From Sparus aurata (lineage: Eukaryota; Chordata; Actinopteri; Spariformes; Sparidae), in assembly GCF_900880675.1 (NCBI RefSeq), contig NC_044191.1, forward strand, positions 19,061,228 to 19,125,227: a stretch of DNA of 64,000 nucleotides, written 5' to 3'. The position numbers and the translations under genes were made by a program. Below the pieces are notes generated by a model that ran no database searches, was not told the DNA's origin, and was given only the letters and a program-made list of their open reading frames with translations. Positions 34,711-46,100 of the stretch are shown here, piece after piece (position 1 is the stretch's first letter; the number at the start of each line of letters is the position of its first letter).

Positions 34711-34838
34711 ATTTAAATGTAATGCTTCTTTACACATGGCTATACCATCACCACCACCAACAACAACAAAATCAAGAAATAACAGCTTTAGTAATGGCAT
34801 CAGACCAGGATCTAAACTCTGATAAACTCTCTAGTTTA
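34711..34838 (+). repeat. dispersed repeat copy 2, shorter
   Basis: Matches 28,115-28,345 block by block (atgcttctttacacatggc, aaatcaagaaataacagc, ctttagtaatggcatc). It lacks about 60 bp after cttcttta and has only four or five CAA units. Confidence 0.75.
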
Positions 34839-35168
34839 ATGTTAATGTTAATGGTAATGGTAATTAATGTGTAACACTTTTTTTTTTTTTACGTTTATTA
34901 CTCTTTTTCACTGGTGGTCTCAGGAATTGTGCAGGGGGGGCCCCATGTTTGAAAAAAAGGCCCTTTTGGATGGCCCCATGCTAGATAAAATCTTGATAAG
35001 TGCCGGATGCTTGGTAGGTAAGTATGATGAGTGTAATATAAATATAGATAGCTGTGTCTGTCTGTGAGAGCGAGAGGGACAAACACTTCACTTAAGTCAC
35101 TCCAACAAAAATGGCAACGCATTCACTAGGTGATATAAGACAGAAATATTTTCCCTTTATGACCACTA

Positions 35169-35240
35169 GGGGATGTAGCTCAGTGGTAGAGCGCATGCTT
35201 TGCATGTATGAGGCCCCGGGTTCAATCCCCGGCATCTCCA
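35169..35240 (+). tRNA. tRNA-Ala (anticodon TGC)
   Basis: A 72-nt cloverleaf. The acceptor stem GGGGATG pairs with CATCTCC (one G-T pair), with discriminator A. D arm GCTC/GAGC, anticodon stem CATGC/GTATG around loop TTTGCAT with TGC at 35,201-35,203, T arm CCGGG/CCCGG around TTCAATC. No intron and no encoded CCA. A TTTT terminator follows at about 35,246. It is nearly identical to vertebrate tRNA-Ala(UGC); the T-loop has CAATC instead of the usual CGATC. Confidence 0.95.
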
Positions 35241-36510
35241 CGTTGTTTTGCGTTAATTGAAACGTGTATTTGATTAGTATTGATAACGTCTTTGTAGTTG
35301 ACGTTGTTTTTGCCCACCATACATGGACAGAGAGAGACAGAGGAGACAGGACAATTGAATAAGGCAGCGATTATGTGGAGATTGGAGACGAAAGTGTGTC
35401 CTCGTGTGTTTGTATTTGTGTCCGCTGAGATCGCCTACAGCTTGTTGTCACACTCTCATCTCTCCAAAAACAAAAACAAACGATTTTACTCTGATTGGAC
35501 TTCGTTTATATGTTGGCGAGTGCAGATTTTCATTAGAATCTAAACACCCCGTCTGTGTCAGTGCAGACCAGCTCGTAATAAACAGGTATGACACCTGCAG
35601 TGAAATACCACGACTGCCATTATGAACACGAAGGCACAGATGGATTTAATTCAGCTACATGTGTTTTGCTTTCAAAACCGATTTATCTTAATCAGGTAAC
35701 GGAGCTGTTTCTACTTTAATTTTCATATTGCTACATAAACGTCGTCCCGAGAACAAGCAACTGGGACTGACTGTATAATCATCCGTCAAAACACAAGTTT
35801 GAGGCTTCTGTGGTTATTTCACAACAGTCTGATGCTTGTTGCACAATATTCACACGGCGCGTCTGCTGTGCGTAAATGTGGCGCGCAGTGCGCATAGCTC
35901 TGGTTGGAGAGCGCAGATGGAACTGATACTCTGCCTTCAGACGGATGAAGTGACCAGTGTAAAGGAAAAGCCTTCAGTATAAGATAGAACCGTCTTAGAT
36001 GACAGGATCTTGCCTTGCTCCATTAAGGCTGGCTGAGTTGTAAAAATGTATTTATGTACAACAATGTTGATGTATAGACAGCATACAGCCTCCCAAATTT
36101 GTGGATAATGTCATTGTCCCCCCCCCCCCCCCCGTTTTAAGTGGTTTTAGACACATTTGATAATGAAGAAATTTGCTATTGTTATGTCATTTTGTGCTCC
36201 ATCATGCTGCTGGAGTTCCTCTCCAATTCTCCCTGAGCTGACAGCAGGCAGTCATGTCGGGACACTGAGAATGAAAACCATATAGACCACACCGTATGTT
36301 TATCCTTGAAATCTTCCATATTGACCATATTTAAATATGCTAATTATTTTTTTGATAATCTACTCCTCAGTTAGTGACTGTAATATTTTCAGCTCTGATA
36401 GAATCAGTCTTTCATCTGAAATCATATTTGGCAAAGAAATAAAAATGTTTTATCACAAATAAAATAATATCAAGACGTCTAATGTGTCGCTGGTAGTCAC
36501 GGTGATGATG
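35241..36510. other. intergenic DNA between tRNA-Ala and the wdfy3 3' end
   Basis: Contains a 14-15 base C run near 36,119. No open frame with a family match. Confidence 0.5.
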
Positions 36511-36620
36511 GTGACGCCTATAAAAGGCACAGTTCTAATTCCATTCTTCACCTGAGCGCCGACAGGAGCTCAACTCTTGACAAGTGAAACTCGTCACCTG
36601 TGAAACCTGCAAATAATGAA
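36511..36620 (+). promoter_or_regulatory. candidate TATA-type promoter and short leader
   Basis: TGACGCC followed by TATAAAAG at 36,519-36,526, then about 90 bp of leader-like sequence and an ATG at 36,618 opening a 30-codon frame (MKFKSVFGGKQQLF...). A GTAAAC donor lies inside it. No gene product is recognised. It would read opposite to wdfy3, at the end of its 3' UTR. Confidence 0.25.
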
Positions 36621-36654
36621 ATTCAAGTCTGTATTTGGTGGTAAACAGCAATTA

Positions 36655-36660
36655 TTTATT
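36655..36660 (-). terminator. candidate polyadenylation signal of wdfy3
   Basis: AATAAA on the minus strand about 3.37 kb after the stop codon. Cleavage would fall near 36,635. Other hexamers exist closer to the stop, so this is only the most distal candidate. Confidence 0.3.
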
Positions 36661-38126
36661 GAAACAAAATTAAAAAGAATAAGTACCAGATCTATTGCAT
36701 TATTGTAACATTTTGTTTCCATGGGGGGGGGGGGGTTACTCTACTGTTTTTTCTCTTGTAGGATGAAGTGAACACAAATATACAAGGAACATTCAGCTAT
36801 CACAGATTGCACACCAGATACTGTAGTAATGCAGTCTAATACAAGACCACCAAAATAATCCAGGATTTCTCTTTTTTTTCCTTCTTCTTCCTCCCCTCCT
36901 TAATTTTTTTTCTCCATAAAGAGTACAAAAGTCCACCCAGAGTTGGGGACACAATCTCCGGCTCTGTACACAAACCTGTCGGTCGGGGACAACTTATTAG
37001 ACAACGTCTTCAAAAAAAAAACAACCCAAAAAGGAATTTAAAAAATAAACAAAAAAACAATATAATGCCGAGAACATGTACAATGCACTGACACAGAAAG
37101 TCAGCTGTGTTAATAGACATGCGACAAGTAACAAAAGTTGCTGAAATCGCAATAATCATTAAAAAAAAAAATCTAAAACCAGTTATAATTGCATAAATAC
37201 TTTGTACAGTTCATTTATCCGCTGTGAGATGCACCTCTCTGTTAAAACGCAAAAACTGCATTCAATAAAAACCTGTGATTCCTCTTGACTTTTTTTTTCG
37301 GTTTTTGTACACGTGAAGGTGCAAAGGAACTCTTGATTGATAGAAGCCGATTCGGCCTTTTCAGCTAGGTGGCATGATTGCACGCTTAATTACAGTACAT
37401 AAATGCAGAATGATATAAGACGGACAATAACAAGAGTGCATATTATTATTATTACGATATCAGGGAGCTGTGGGGGTGAATAATAAAGTACTTTCTGAAA
37501 AGCGTTTCCTTTTTTCTTTTTTGTTTGTTTGAGACTGTGAAGACTCGTGGTAAACCAAAAGAATAGTTCTCTCTGGGAAAGACAGAAAGCAGCACTTGAA
37601 TGCACAGTCGTTGCCCACAGTTCTATGAACAAAACAACATGATTACGTGTGTGAAGAGAGAGAAGGGAAGTGAAATGTGAAAGAAAACGACACGTACACT
37701 TAAACAAAAAAAAATCCTTAATGTCCAACTATGAAACTCAGTAGCAGCAGCAGCCATCTTGTAGTAACAACAGGGTGTTTGTGGTGCCGAATCATTGGCT
37801 ATTATACTATGTTCACAACAGAAAAAAACATGAAACACCTCAGATATCAACGTGTCACATAGCAGATTTGTATAACGACGATGTTAAGATGTCTCATCAT
37901 GTTGTTGTTTTTTTCTCTGTGATTTCGGGCACAAATTAAACCTCACAGATATATCCACAGGTGATTCCTTTATATCTTTGACCTGTTTGTGACCTGCATT
38001 TACATTTTTTTTTTTCTTTTTTCATATGATCTTCAATGAACTAAAAGTATCTTTAGCCAACAAAATAGGATTAAAGAACCCATTCACTATACAAATAATT
38101 TCAGGGAGTCAGTCATTTTACTTTAA

Positions 38127-38436
38127 AAGGTGCAATGTGTAAAAATAAAGAAAGTAGGAAATAAAAGTTGTTATTATTACCAAGTCTATATATTGTGTTG
38201 CAGTTAGCATGCTAGCCAGCAAGCCCTGACTGGTACTGGTTCAAATCGCCTGTGCTAGCTGTATAAACATTAACCCTCGTCCCCAAGCTCTCAGTCCATA
38301 CCGCTTAGCTGTACGGCTAACTGAGCTTACGGCAGCAAGAGTTAGCAGCAGTTTTTGGTTTACTCTGCTAATATGCTTCCCCCTGTAGGTTTGAATAGGA
38401 ATTAAACAGGTGGCCAATTCTTACATATTGCACCTT
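38127..38436. mobile_element. TTAA-flanked MITE (piggyBac-like) in the wdfy3 3' UTR
   Basis: A 310-bp element with terminal inverted repeats AAGGTGCAATGTGTAA at the left and TTACATATTGCACCTT at the right. It is bounded on both sides by the tetranucleotide TTAA (38,123-38,126 and 38,437-38,440), the piggyBac-type target duplication. It has no coding capacity. A relative lies at 25,403-25,731. Confidence 0.75.
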
Positions 38437-40029
38437 TTAATTTGCCGAAATCATGATGTACGCACATAAAGCGCAAAAAGGGGCACAGACATCAGTTCTG
38501 TCTGACTTCCTCAATGTACTGGACTTTTTAGAATAAACACCCATATACCCATATATTTAAGAATTCTGAGCTGGGATTACTTACACCTTGTCTAACAATT
38601 TCTTTCTACGCTGGACCAAGTGTTTGAAAGGTGCACAGCTGCTGCTCCTGCAGTTTAACATCTCCTGTAAGGACTGAGGATAAAGTGTGTGGAGTGCAAC
38701 ATTTACTCATCTGCTGTAATAATGCCACAGGGTCAGACTGAAGTCTGCGAACAACAACTCTGAATAGAAACCAACGAGAAAATAAAAACCACGGTATATA
38801 CTAAGAGTCCCTTTTTCTGTGTGCATTCAACAAGCCACTACAGTAACTGAATAAAGCTACGTGAAGGAGACATGATGGAAAATCAACTGTGGAGCAACAT
38901 TACACATTTGTTTTAAACCTAATTCATACTTTTTCACACATGAACCCATGTTTTTTGATCTCTTGACAAAAAAAAAGATGAAGGAAAAAAAATCTCAAAA
39001 CAAATGGAGTGATATGATTTAAAAAGAAAGAGATCAAAATCTGAAATGATAATGTGTCCAGTCTTCAGACAGCAGCAACAACAACAATCTCCAAATGGGA
39101 ATTCATATAAAGGACAGAATAGATTAAAAAAAAAAAAAAAATCATAATTGATAACATCAAAACTTGGCAAAAAAAAGGTAAAGACAATCTGATAATAAAT
39201 CTCTCTCTGATGCTGATGGCTTGACACTGTGGGCAACACACACTCACAAAATGAATCACATTTTTTGTAAACAACGACAACAAAAAAAAAAAAAAAGAAA
39301 ATGATAAGGAACTTAAAAAGAAAATAAGTAATTTTGCATAACTAGACCCACTAGTAAAGTCAACCCACAGACATTAATTATTGACATTCATATCCCTTCC
39401 TCCGCTCCGTGTTAGTCCTCTGGACTCGCCGTGACTCGTGACGCAGACTACACACAATTGATTTTGTTTTGTTTTTTTAAAGCCAGGAGTGGTTAGTCAC
39501 AATGCTATATTACAGGCAATTAGTTGTTTTTTTTTCTCATTGACCTTTTTTTAATGTTCTCTGTTTGTTCCTCTTAGAGTTAAAAAGGCCATGATAAGTA
39601 TTTACAATATAAACAAGTTTGTTACGTCTTGCGGTGGCGGGTGATTGATTCAAGCGTGCCGCGTCAGAGTTGTTTTTGCTTCTTTTTTCTCCTCCAGGTG
39701 TTGAGTGCAGGTGTTAAGAGTGGTGACTGAGTATTTTTTTTTTTTTTTCATTTTCTTTCCATCTGTTATCTTCGCTTTTTCCCCGCCCACCTCCTTCGCT
39801 GAGCTTTACTGCTGTTGTGATGAAACAACCAACATTCCCTCCCGTTACAGTATTGTCAGTGTGTTACAGTACATGTGGTTACTGGACGTACGAGAGGACA
39901 GAGGGGGTTTCGAGGGATATGTGGGAGGTGTTTAGGAAAAAACAAGGCAGATGGAGATATGAAGTGCTCCTTAGTTCGGAGTCCTCAGGAAGAGGTGCTT
40001 CTTTTATCGGCAGCGGGTGAAGATGGAGC

Positions 40030-40150
40030 TCAGTTTCTGGTGCCGTCCTCAACGCTTCGCTCATGTTGAAGGTTGTAGTAACAGTTCTGACAAACCCGCA
40101 CTGGTGACGAGATCTTCAGCCTTTTGATCTCTGATTGGAAGCGACTACAC
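40030..40150 (-). CDS. wdfy3: wdfy3 last coding exon (FYVE end and stop)
   Basis: Completes the FYVE finger: CSRFQSEIKRLKISSPVRVC, QNCYYNL, then a short tail ending GTRN and TGA at 40,030-40,032. RVCxxC supplies the last zinc ligands. The acceptor is tttgcag. Confidence 0.97.
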
Positions 40151-43100
40151 CTGCAAAACAAGGTGAGGGTGTGGAAATTGTATAAAATGGTAGGCAGTGA
40201 GGCCAGGTTCTCACAGAGGAACAGTAAAAAGTGATAATCTAAAAATAGCAGGAAAATACTACAGTGGTTTTGGAGAGTATTCAGAACCCCTTCATTTATC
40301 TAAATCACTCTGACAGAGCAAAAACCCCAAGAAAACGATAAAAATGTGAAAAAGCATCCTATCCTAACATTGTAACCAACTAAATATTAAATACTTTGAC
40401 TTGACAAATGGCTTATATTATGCTTTATTATCAAAAATAATAAACTAGTCTTCAGTCAGTTAAATAACTGAACTGGCCGAGCATTTCTGGATTAGCTGAA
40501 AAGAACAACTTAAGAAAGAAAGGAGGAATGCCTACAGATAGATAAACCTATACCTACCTGTAGATAGGTACATGTGGTAATGTTGTGCATAACAATGGAA
40601 AAATATGTTATAATGCCAACTATATGACCCAATGGAAATGTACAGTCAAAATAACAGAGGACCCAGGATTGAGCCTTGGGGAACACCAGAGTTAAAAGGT
40701 GTTGAGGAAGAGGTGAAACTGTCTCAGTGACAAACCATTAAGGAGCCGTACCCATCTTTAATTCCTGTTATATTTCACTCAAGGAGAAGTTTGGGTTCAG
40801 GGAACTGGAGAAATTACATACAGGCAAGTGTTTAATTTACTTACTTTTGGCAGAAGAGCTGCCCGCAGTTCCTGCAGTGGTGGCGTCGCTCTGTAAGGGA
40901 GAAGCGAACTGTGCAGCCGGAGCAGCTGTCAACCACCTCGTCCTTTACCCAGTGGTCAGCTGCAGAGCGGCCTGGCTGGTCGCTGACCGACCAGCTGAAG
41001 ACTCGACCACGACCATCGCCCACCAGAATCTTACTGTGGTCCCTGAAGGGCAGAAGCACAGGACAGAGACAGATAAGAGAGAGAATAGGAGGGTAAATTA
41101 TTCGCCATGCCATTATATTCGAAAAATATTTTGCTTTGTGGTTTGTGTTGAATAGTATGATGATAGTTTGCGCCATACAGTAATGAGAAGCTTTTCAGAT
41201 GCATCAAATAATTTCTAAATATAGAAATTAAACCACAAAAGTGTCTGTTGCTACACACACAGCTCTCTTACTTGGAGATAGCAAGGGATGTGATTTCGGC
41301 TGGGTGAGCGTTGTCCTTGCGATCAAACGCTGTGTGCATGGTGAGTTTGCTCCGGAAGACCAGCTGGCGCTCCCATCTGTAGCCTGTGACACACAGAAAC
41401 AAACGCTCTCTTTCACAAGTTCTTTTGAAGTGCTTTATTAACTGGCATTTAAACTGAAAAACCCACCTGTCCTGAGCTGGTTATACGTCCGAGCGTCCAT
41501 GGAGGAGGGCTGGAGAGGCTGTGGCACTGAGCTGTGCCCTAGATGAGCCGGATGTGGATGTGGATGAGGGTGAGGGTGAGGGTGAGGGCCCTTAGCTTGG
41601 CCCTCAGAGTAGTTGACGAACACAAAGCCGTCCTTCTCGTCAATGCTAAGGGTGTCCGACCAACGGTGAGAGTCGTCTGAGCTGCTGTCCATCGACCACG
41701 AGGCTCCTGCTCGGGCTGAAGGACCTTAGAGGTATTGTGAAGGCAGGAATGTAGGTGTCATGTGTTTAAAGCTACTCGTGCATCTTCAATTTTAAAAAAA
41801 GTTAAATTTTCAGCAAGTCTATAGCTATTTTCTACTTTTTTTTTTAAGAAAGTTTGACTTCCTTCCCAGACTGCAATACAGACAGTGTACTGCTATCAGC
41901 ACTTGTGTTTGTCTCTACAAGAGCAGCTAAAATGGCTGAACAGTATAAACTGAAATGTAAATGTAAGTGGAGCTGTGTATTAAGTACCTCTGGGTCTGTG
42001 CACAGTGCTTCCCGGCTGGCTGCCTCCACCTGTTGAGGGGTTGCGTGGTGCTTTGGGCTCCTGGCTCAGACTGGGCTCATCTCCGTCTGAGTCGCTGCTG
42101 TCATCCTCGCCGTTGTGACTCTCGCCACCCTCTGTGAGACCGAGAAAATTTAACAAAATTAGTAACTTTTACTTGGTCCAGTAGCTCAAATCTAATTTTT
42201 TCCCCCGATTAGGACTCACCAATCTTTTCCTCCGGACAGAGGTCAGGCACATCTGGCTCTACTGGCTCCGGGGCAGGGGTTTCTGGGACTTGGAGGAACT
42301 CCATTCTCCAAAACTACAAGACATATTTAAAGAAAGGTTTAATTATGCATGGTTTAGTTCAATTGAGTGACAACACATTTTTTAAATATACAAGTGACAA
42401 AAAAAATTATTTAGCATCTTTACAAGATTTTCTCTTTAACTTGGAGGGATATCAAAAGAAAATATGCAGTGCTCTTCATAACATATAATACTATAATAAT
42501 ATCATATTATTACACATGCACTGACAAATAGTTGGACAAAAGTCCTTACAAGTAAATACTCATGTCTGCAATGGATCCCACAACAACATTTAAAAAAGAA
42601 TGCACAATAAGGTATTGTAAATATCATAGTTGATATTCTGCGAGAAGAAAAATGGGCGTGGTTACCCTGACGACGCCGTCTGAGTGTCCTGTGACGATGA
42701 CGTTCTGCGTGTCCCACTCATTCATCTCCGACACGCAGCAGCACAGGATCTGCTGACTGCGTCCTGTGAAGGTGTTGGCGCTGGCAATGGGGCTGCCATT
42801 AATGCTCCACACGTGAATGTATGTGCCTGCGCAGGACACGATATCCCCCTACACAAATACACACACACACACAAACACATTATGTGTGTTGCATCAAGCT
42901 GTGCTAAATTTTCCTTTCTACAATTTTTCTTCCTAGCTCATATTTATTGTCCTAAACTAAAAGAAATTTAAGCTCCGATGTACCGTCAGTTCGTTGATGC
43001 ACAGAGCAGAGACGGGCGCCCGGTGTCCCCTGAGCTGCGTGACGAAGGAAAGCTTGTTGAGGTCCCAGATGATGCAGGTTCGATCCCGCGAGCCGCTGAC

Positions 43101-46100
43101 AACAATGTGGTACGCTGACGACGCCGTCAGACATGTTACTGCATCCGTGTGGCCCAGTAATGACTACAACGAAACAGCACAGACAGAGGCATTAGATGTA
43201 TTCGACAATTTTCGATAGTTAGACACATTAGTCTGGATGCTTTCAGCTGTCAAGGGCTCATGTCATTAGCCAGAAGGCCCTACAGTTTACTTTGTCTCTG
43301 CAAATGACAAAACACTTTGTCACTGAACTCAGGTTCACTAGCACTCTTATATCTTGGACTCCTAAGAATCAGTGTCTTTGTTTTAAGTGCCACAGCACCC
43401 TGTTGTATGATTCTGGAAAAGGTAGTGTGTGTATTTTTACCTGTTTGAGCATAACTGACTTGGCCCTCTCCTTGGAGGTTCCTGTCTCCCACACACAGAT
43501 GGCAGTGCTGGTGCCACCGGTAATAACCAGCTTCGGGTTTGGACATATGGCACAGAGGATCTGACCCCACTCTGACAGACATTCGTATACAACCAACGCC
43601 TGAGAAGGAGATTGAAGATTAAGACTGAATATTGGATTGTTGGGGGTGCAGAGGTGAGGAAATGAAGATGGAGGAATTTGTCTGTATCAACACCCATGCA
43701 ACCGGCTACATTATAAGTCCTTTAAAGGTTTGAGCTGATTTACAAATCTTGTGTGAGTAAGACAATAAATTCTGTACTATGTAGAATAAGAACATACAAA
43801 ACTAGAACCAACAACCCTTGAGCTGCTCTTATACCAAAAATGTGAGATCCTGTACAAGGACTGCTCTGCTAACTACTCTGCTGAGAGGCATTTATATTTT
43901 GTCCTCCAGGGTCAAAATGTAATTCTATCATCTAAAATGCTCATGTAACAGTTTTCAATCGACAACAGTTCAGCATCAGATGCAGAAGAACTGCATTAGA
44001 GACTCCTGTAATGGCTGCTGCTGTAAAAACTGAGGGGTCAGAATGAAAACTGCATCATCATTCCAGCACCAGCAGGGGGAAACATTGTCTTTGATAATTT
44101 GTCATATTCACATGTCAGTTTCAAGGTGAAATAAGTAGCAGTCTATCTTTCAATTGAGTGGTAGTGTTGAGCTACATTAAAACACCCACAAACACACCTG
44201 GAGAAATAAATAAGTTTCTGCGAGACTGTGGCAGTTGTGTTAACTGTTACCAACCTTGTCAGATTCATAGTTCGCCAGACGGCAGCTGAGGTCAGCGTAG
44301 CCCCAGGCAAAGGTCTTGCTCCAGGTGGGGGGAACCAGAACTTTGTTTTCCTCCACAGCAAGTATGCCTTTGTCCGTGCACACGATCTGTCCCACAGGCT
44401 CCTTCAGCTCTAGATCAGGTAATGTAAAGAAATATGTGAGTGGTGCTGAATCTAAAGGGGTTCATGCTCCTTAGGGAGTAATGGATAGTGCTCATGTAAC
44501 GGGTAATGGACAGAGTGTGGTACTGGCAGGATTTCAGTCCCACCTGGTTTTTGGGTGGAAAAGCTGACAGGGGCACCCAAACGTGTTAAATACAGTATGT
44601 AACATAAATACACTCTAATTTTGCAAATGGTTTGTTGAGGCTTAACTGTTATTATATACAGTAGATTAAACTGAAAAGACAAGGTGTAAGGGTCTGTGGA
44701 TTTGTGATTGGGTATGTGTGTGCATGTACCCTTGACAGGTGCTAGAGAAGGTCTGAGATTGTCCAGATGATGGAAGAAGATCTTGTCACTGTTGGAGCTT
44801 GGAGGAACACTTGCTACGTCACCATTGGCTTTGCTGCGTACCCGTTTCGGAGGATGGGGCTTCTTGAACAGCTGTAACACACACACAAACATCAACGGTC
44901 AGCTGATAAATGATAGTAAATTATGGTTGTGTTAGGTATGAAAACTACGGTTCTGCAAGTTTTTTTTTAAGCAAGATTAAAAGATAAACGTTACGCTAGC
45001 AGCCCTGTGAGACTGTGATCTGCACAATAAAAACTATTGGTGAATGGAAGGAAAACAGAAAGACAACAACTTGCAAGAAAAGTTTGTATTAGCACTAAGC
45101 TACCAACAGCATATCAGCTGCTGCCAATGGAGCTAGAAACATAGCTGCCCCTGAAAAAGCAGAATTACTCCTAGCAGTATTATATTCTAGTACAAGCTGT
45201 ACATGTAAAATATTAGTGGTAGTAGTCATTGCATTAATTCAGCCTGAAATAGTTTTATATTATTACACGGCTCTTCTTAATGCTGTAGAATGCTCCATTC
45301 ACTTGAATGGGCCTTCCCAACGTTCGGCGGTCAATTATTTTCGTATAATTGACTGCTGCTAAGCATATTTGACCATCGTCAAGGAAAGTGGCCTTTTTGC
45401 CTCTGATTCATGTATTTCGTAGCACTCCGTGCTCTAAATTCTTTGCTCCGGAAGTAGTCGGGTCACTTATCAACTCAGCGTCTTTGGTCGCTAAGCGACG
45501 TCAGCTGATCTGTAGTCTACTTCATATCAGAAAAAACTAGTATGGATGAGTTTCACATTAACTTTAATATTCTTGGAAAATACAGTGATTTCAACTCTTG
45601 GCAAAAGGCTGAGTTGTCGTCACCGGTCTAGAAAAGAAAAAGAGAGGAAAGCAGCGAAGAGGGAGAAGCGAAACGGCGTCGGTTTGGCGAACTATATTTC
45701 TCTGCTGAAAAACACTGTGAACGGTAACAAATAAATTGTAAAAAGACGCCCTGTGTCAAGTCTCCTTTCGTGTTGGCAAGTAACCATGTAATAGATTCGT
45801 CCTGTCGGGACTTATTTTCCCGATAGTGACCGCCGGTCTATACATTATCCCTTACACATAAGCATGTGGTAGTAATCAAAGTTGGAGGGGTAGCAGCACT
45901 TGTGCTTCGACAGTATCACAACTGATACAGCAGCAGTATCTGACCTGTTTAGGGATTTGTCCAAAGTTGTTGATGAAGCCGATGGTGGCTGTCTCCTTGA
46001 GTGGGTCGTTGATGTTGTAGATGTCCACCTGGCCCTCATAGAACAGGTGGTGGAAAACGTTGACTGCCTCCACGGCCGGCGGACCCTGCTGCTTGTATCC

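Larger units (their letters stand above)
33252..35168. other. intergenic DNA with simple repeats
   Basis: Holds the (TTA)n, CT/poly-C and second CAA-type dispersed repeat. No gene. Confidence 0.5.
36655..40029 (-). other. wdfy3: probable 3' untranslated region of wdfy3
   Basis: A 3.4-kb stretch after the stop codon with no coding signal. It is rich in T runs on the sense strand and contains several AATAAA-like hexamers. The last good one before intergenic DNA reads AATAAA on the minus strand at 36,655-36,660. Human WDFY3 also has a long 3' UTR of several kilobases. The exact end is inference; a TTAA-flanked MITE lies inside it. Confidence 0.5.
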
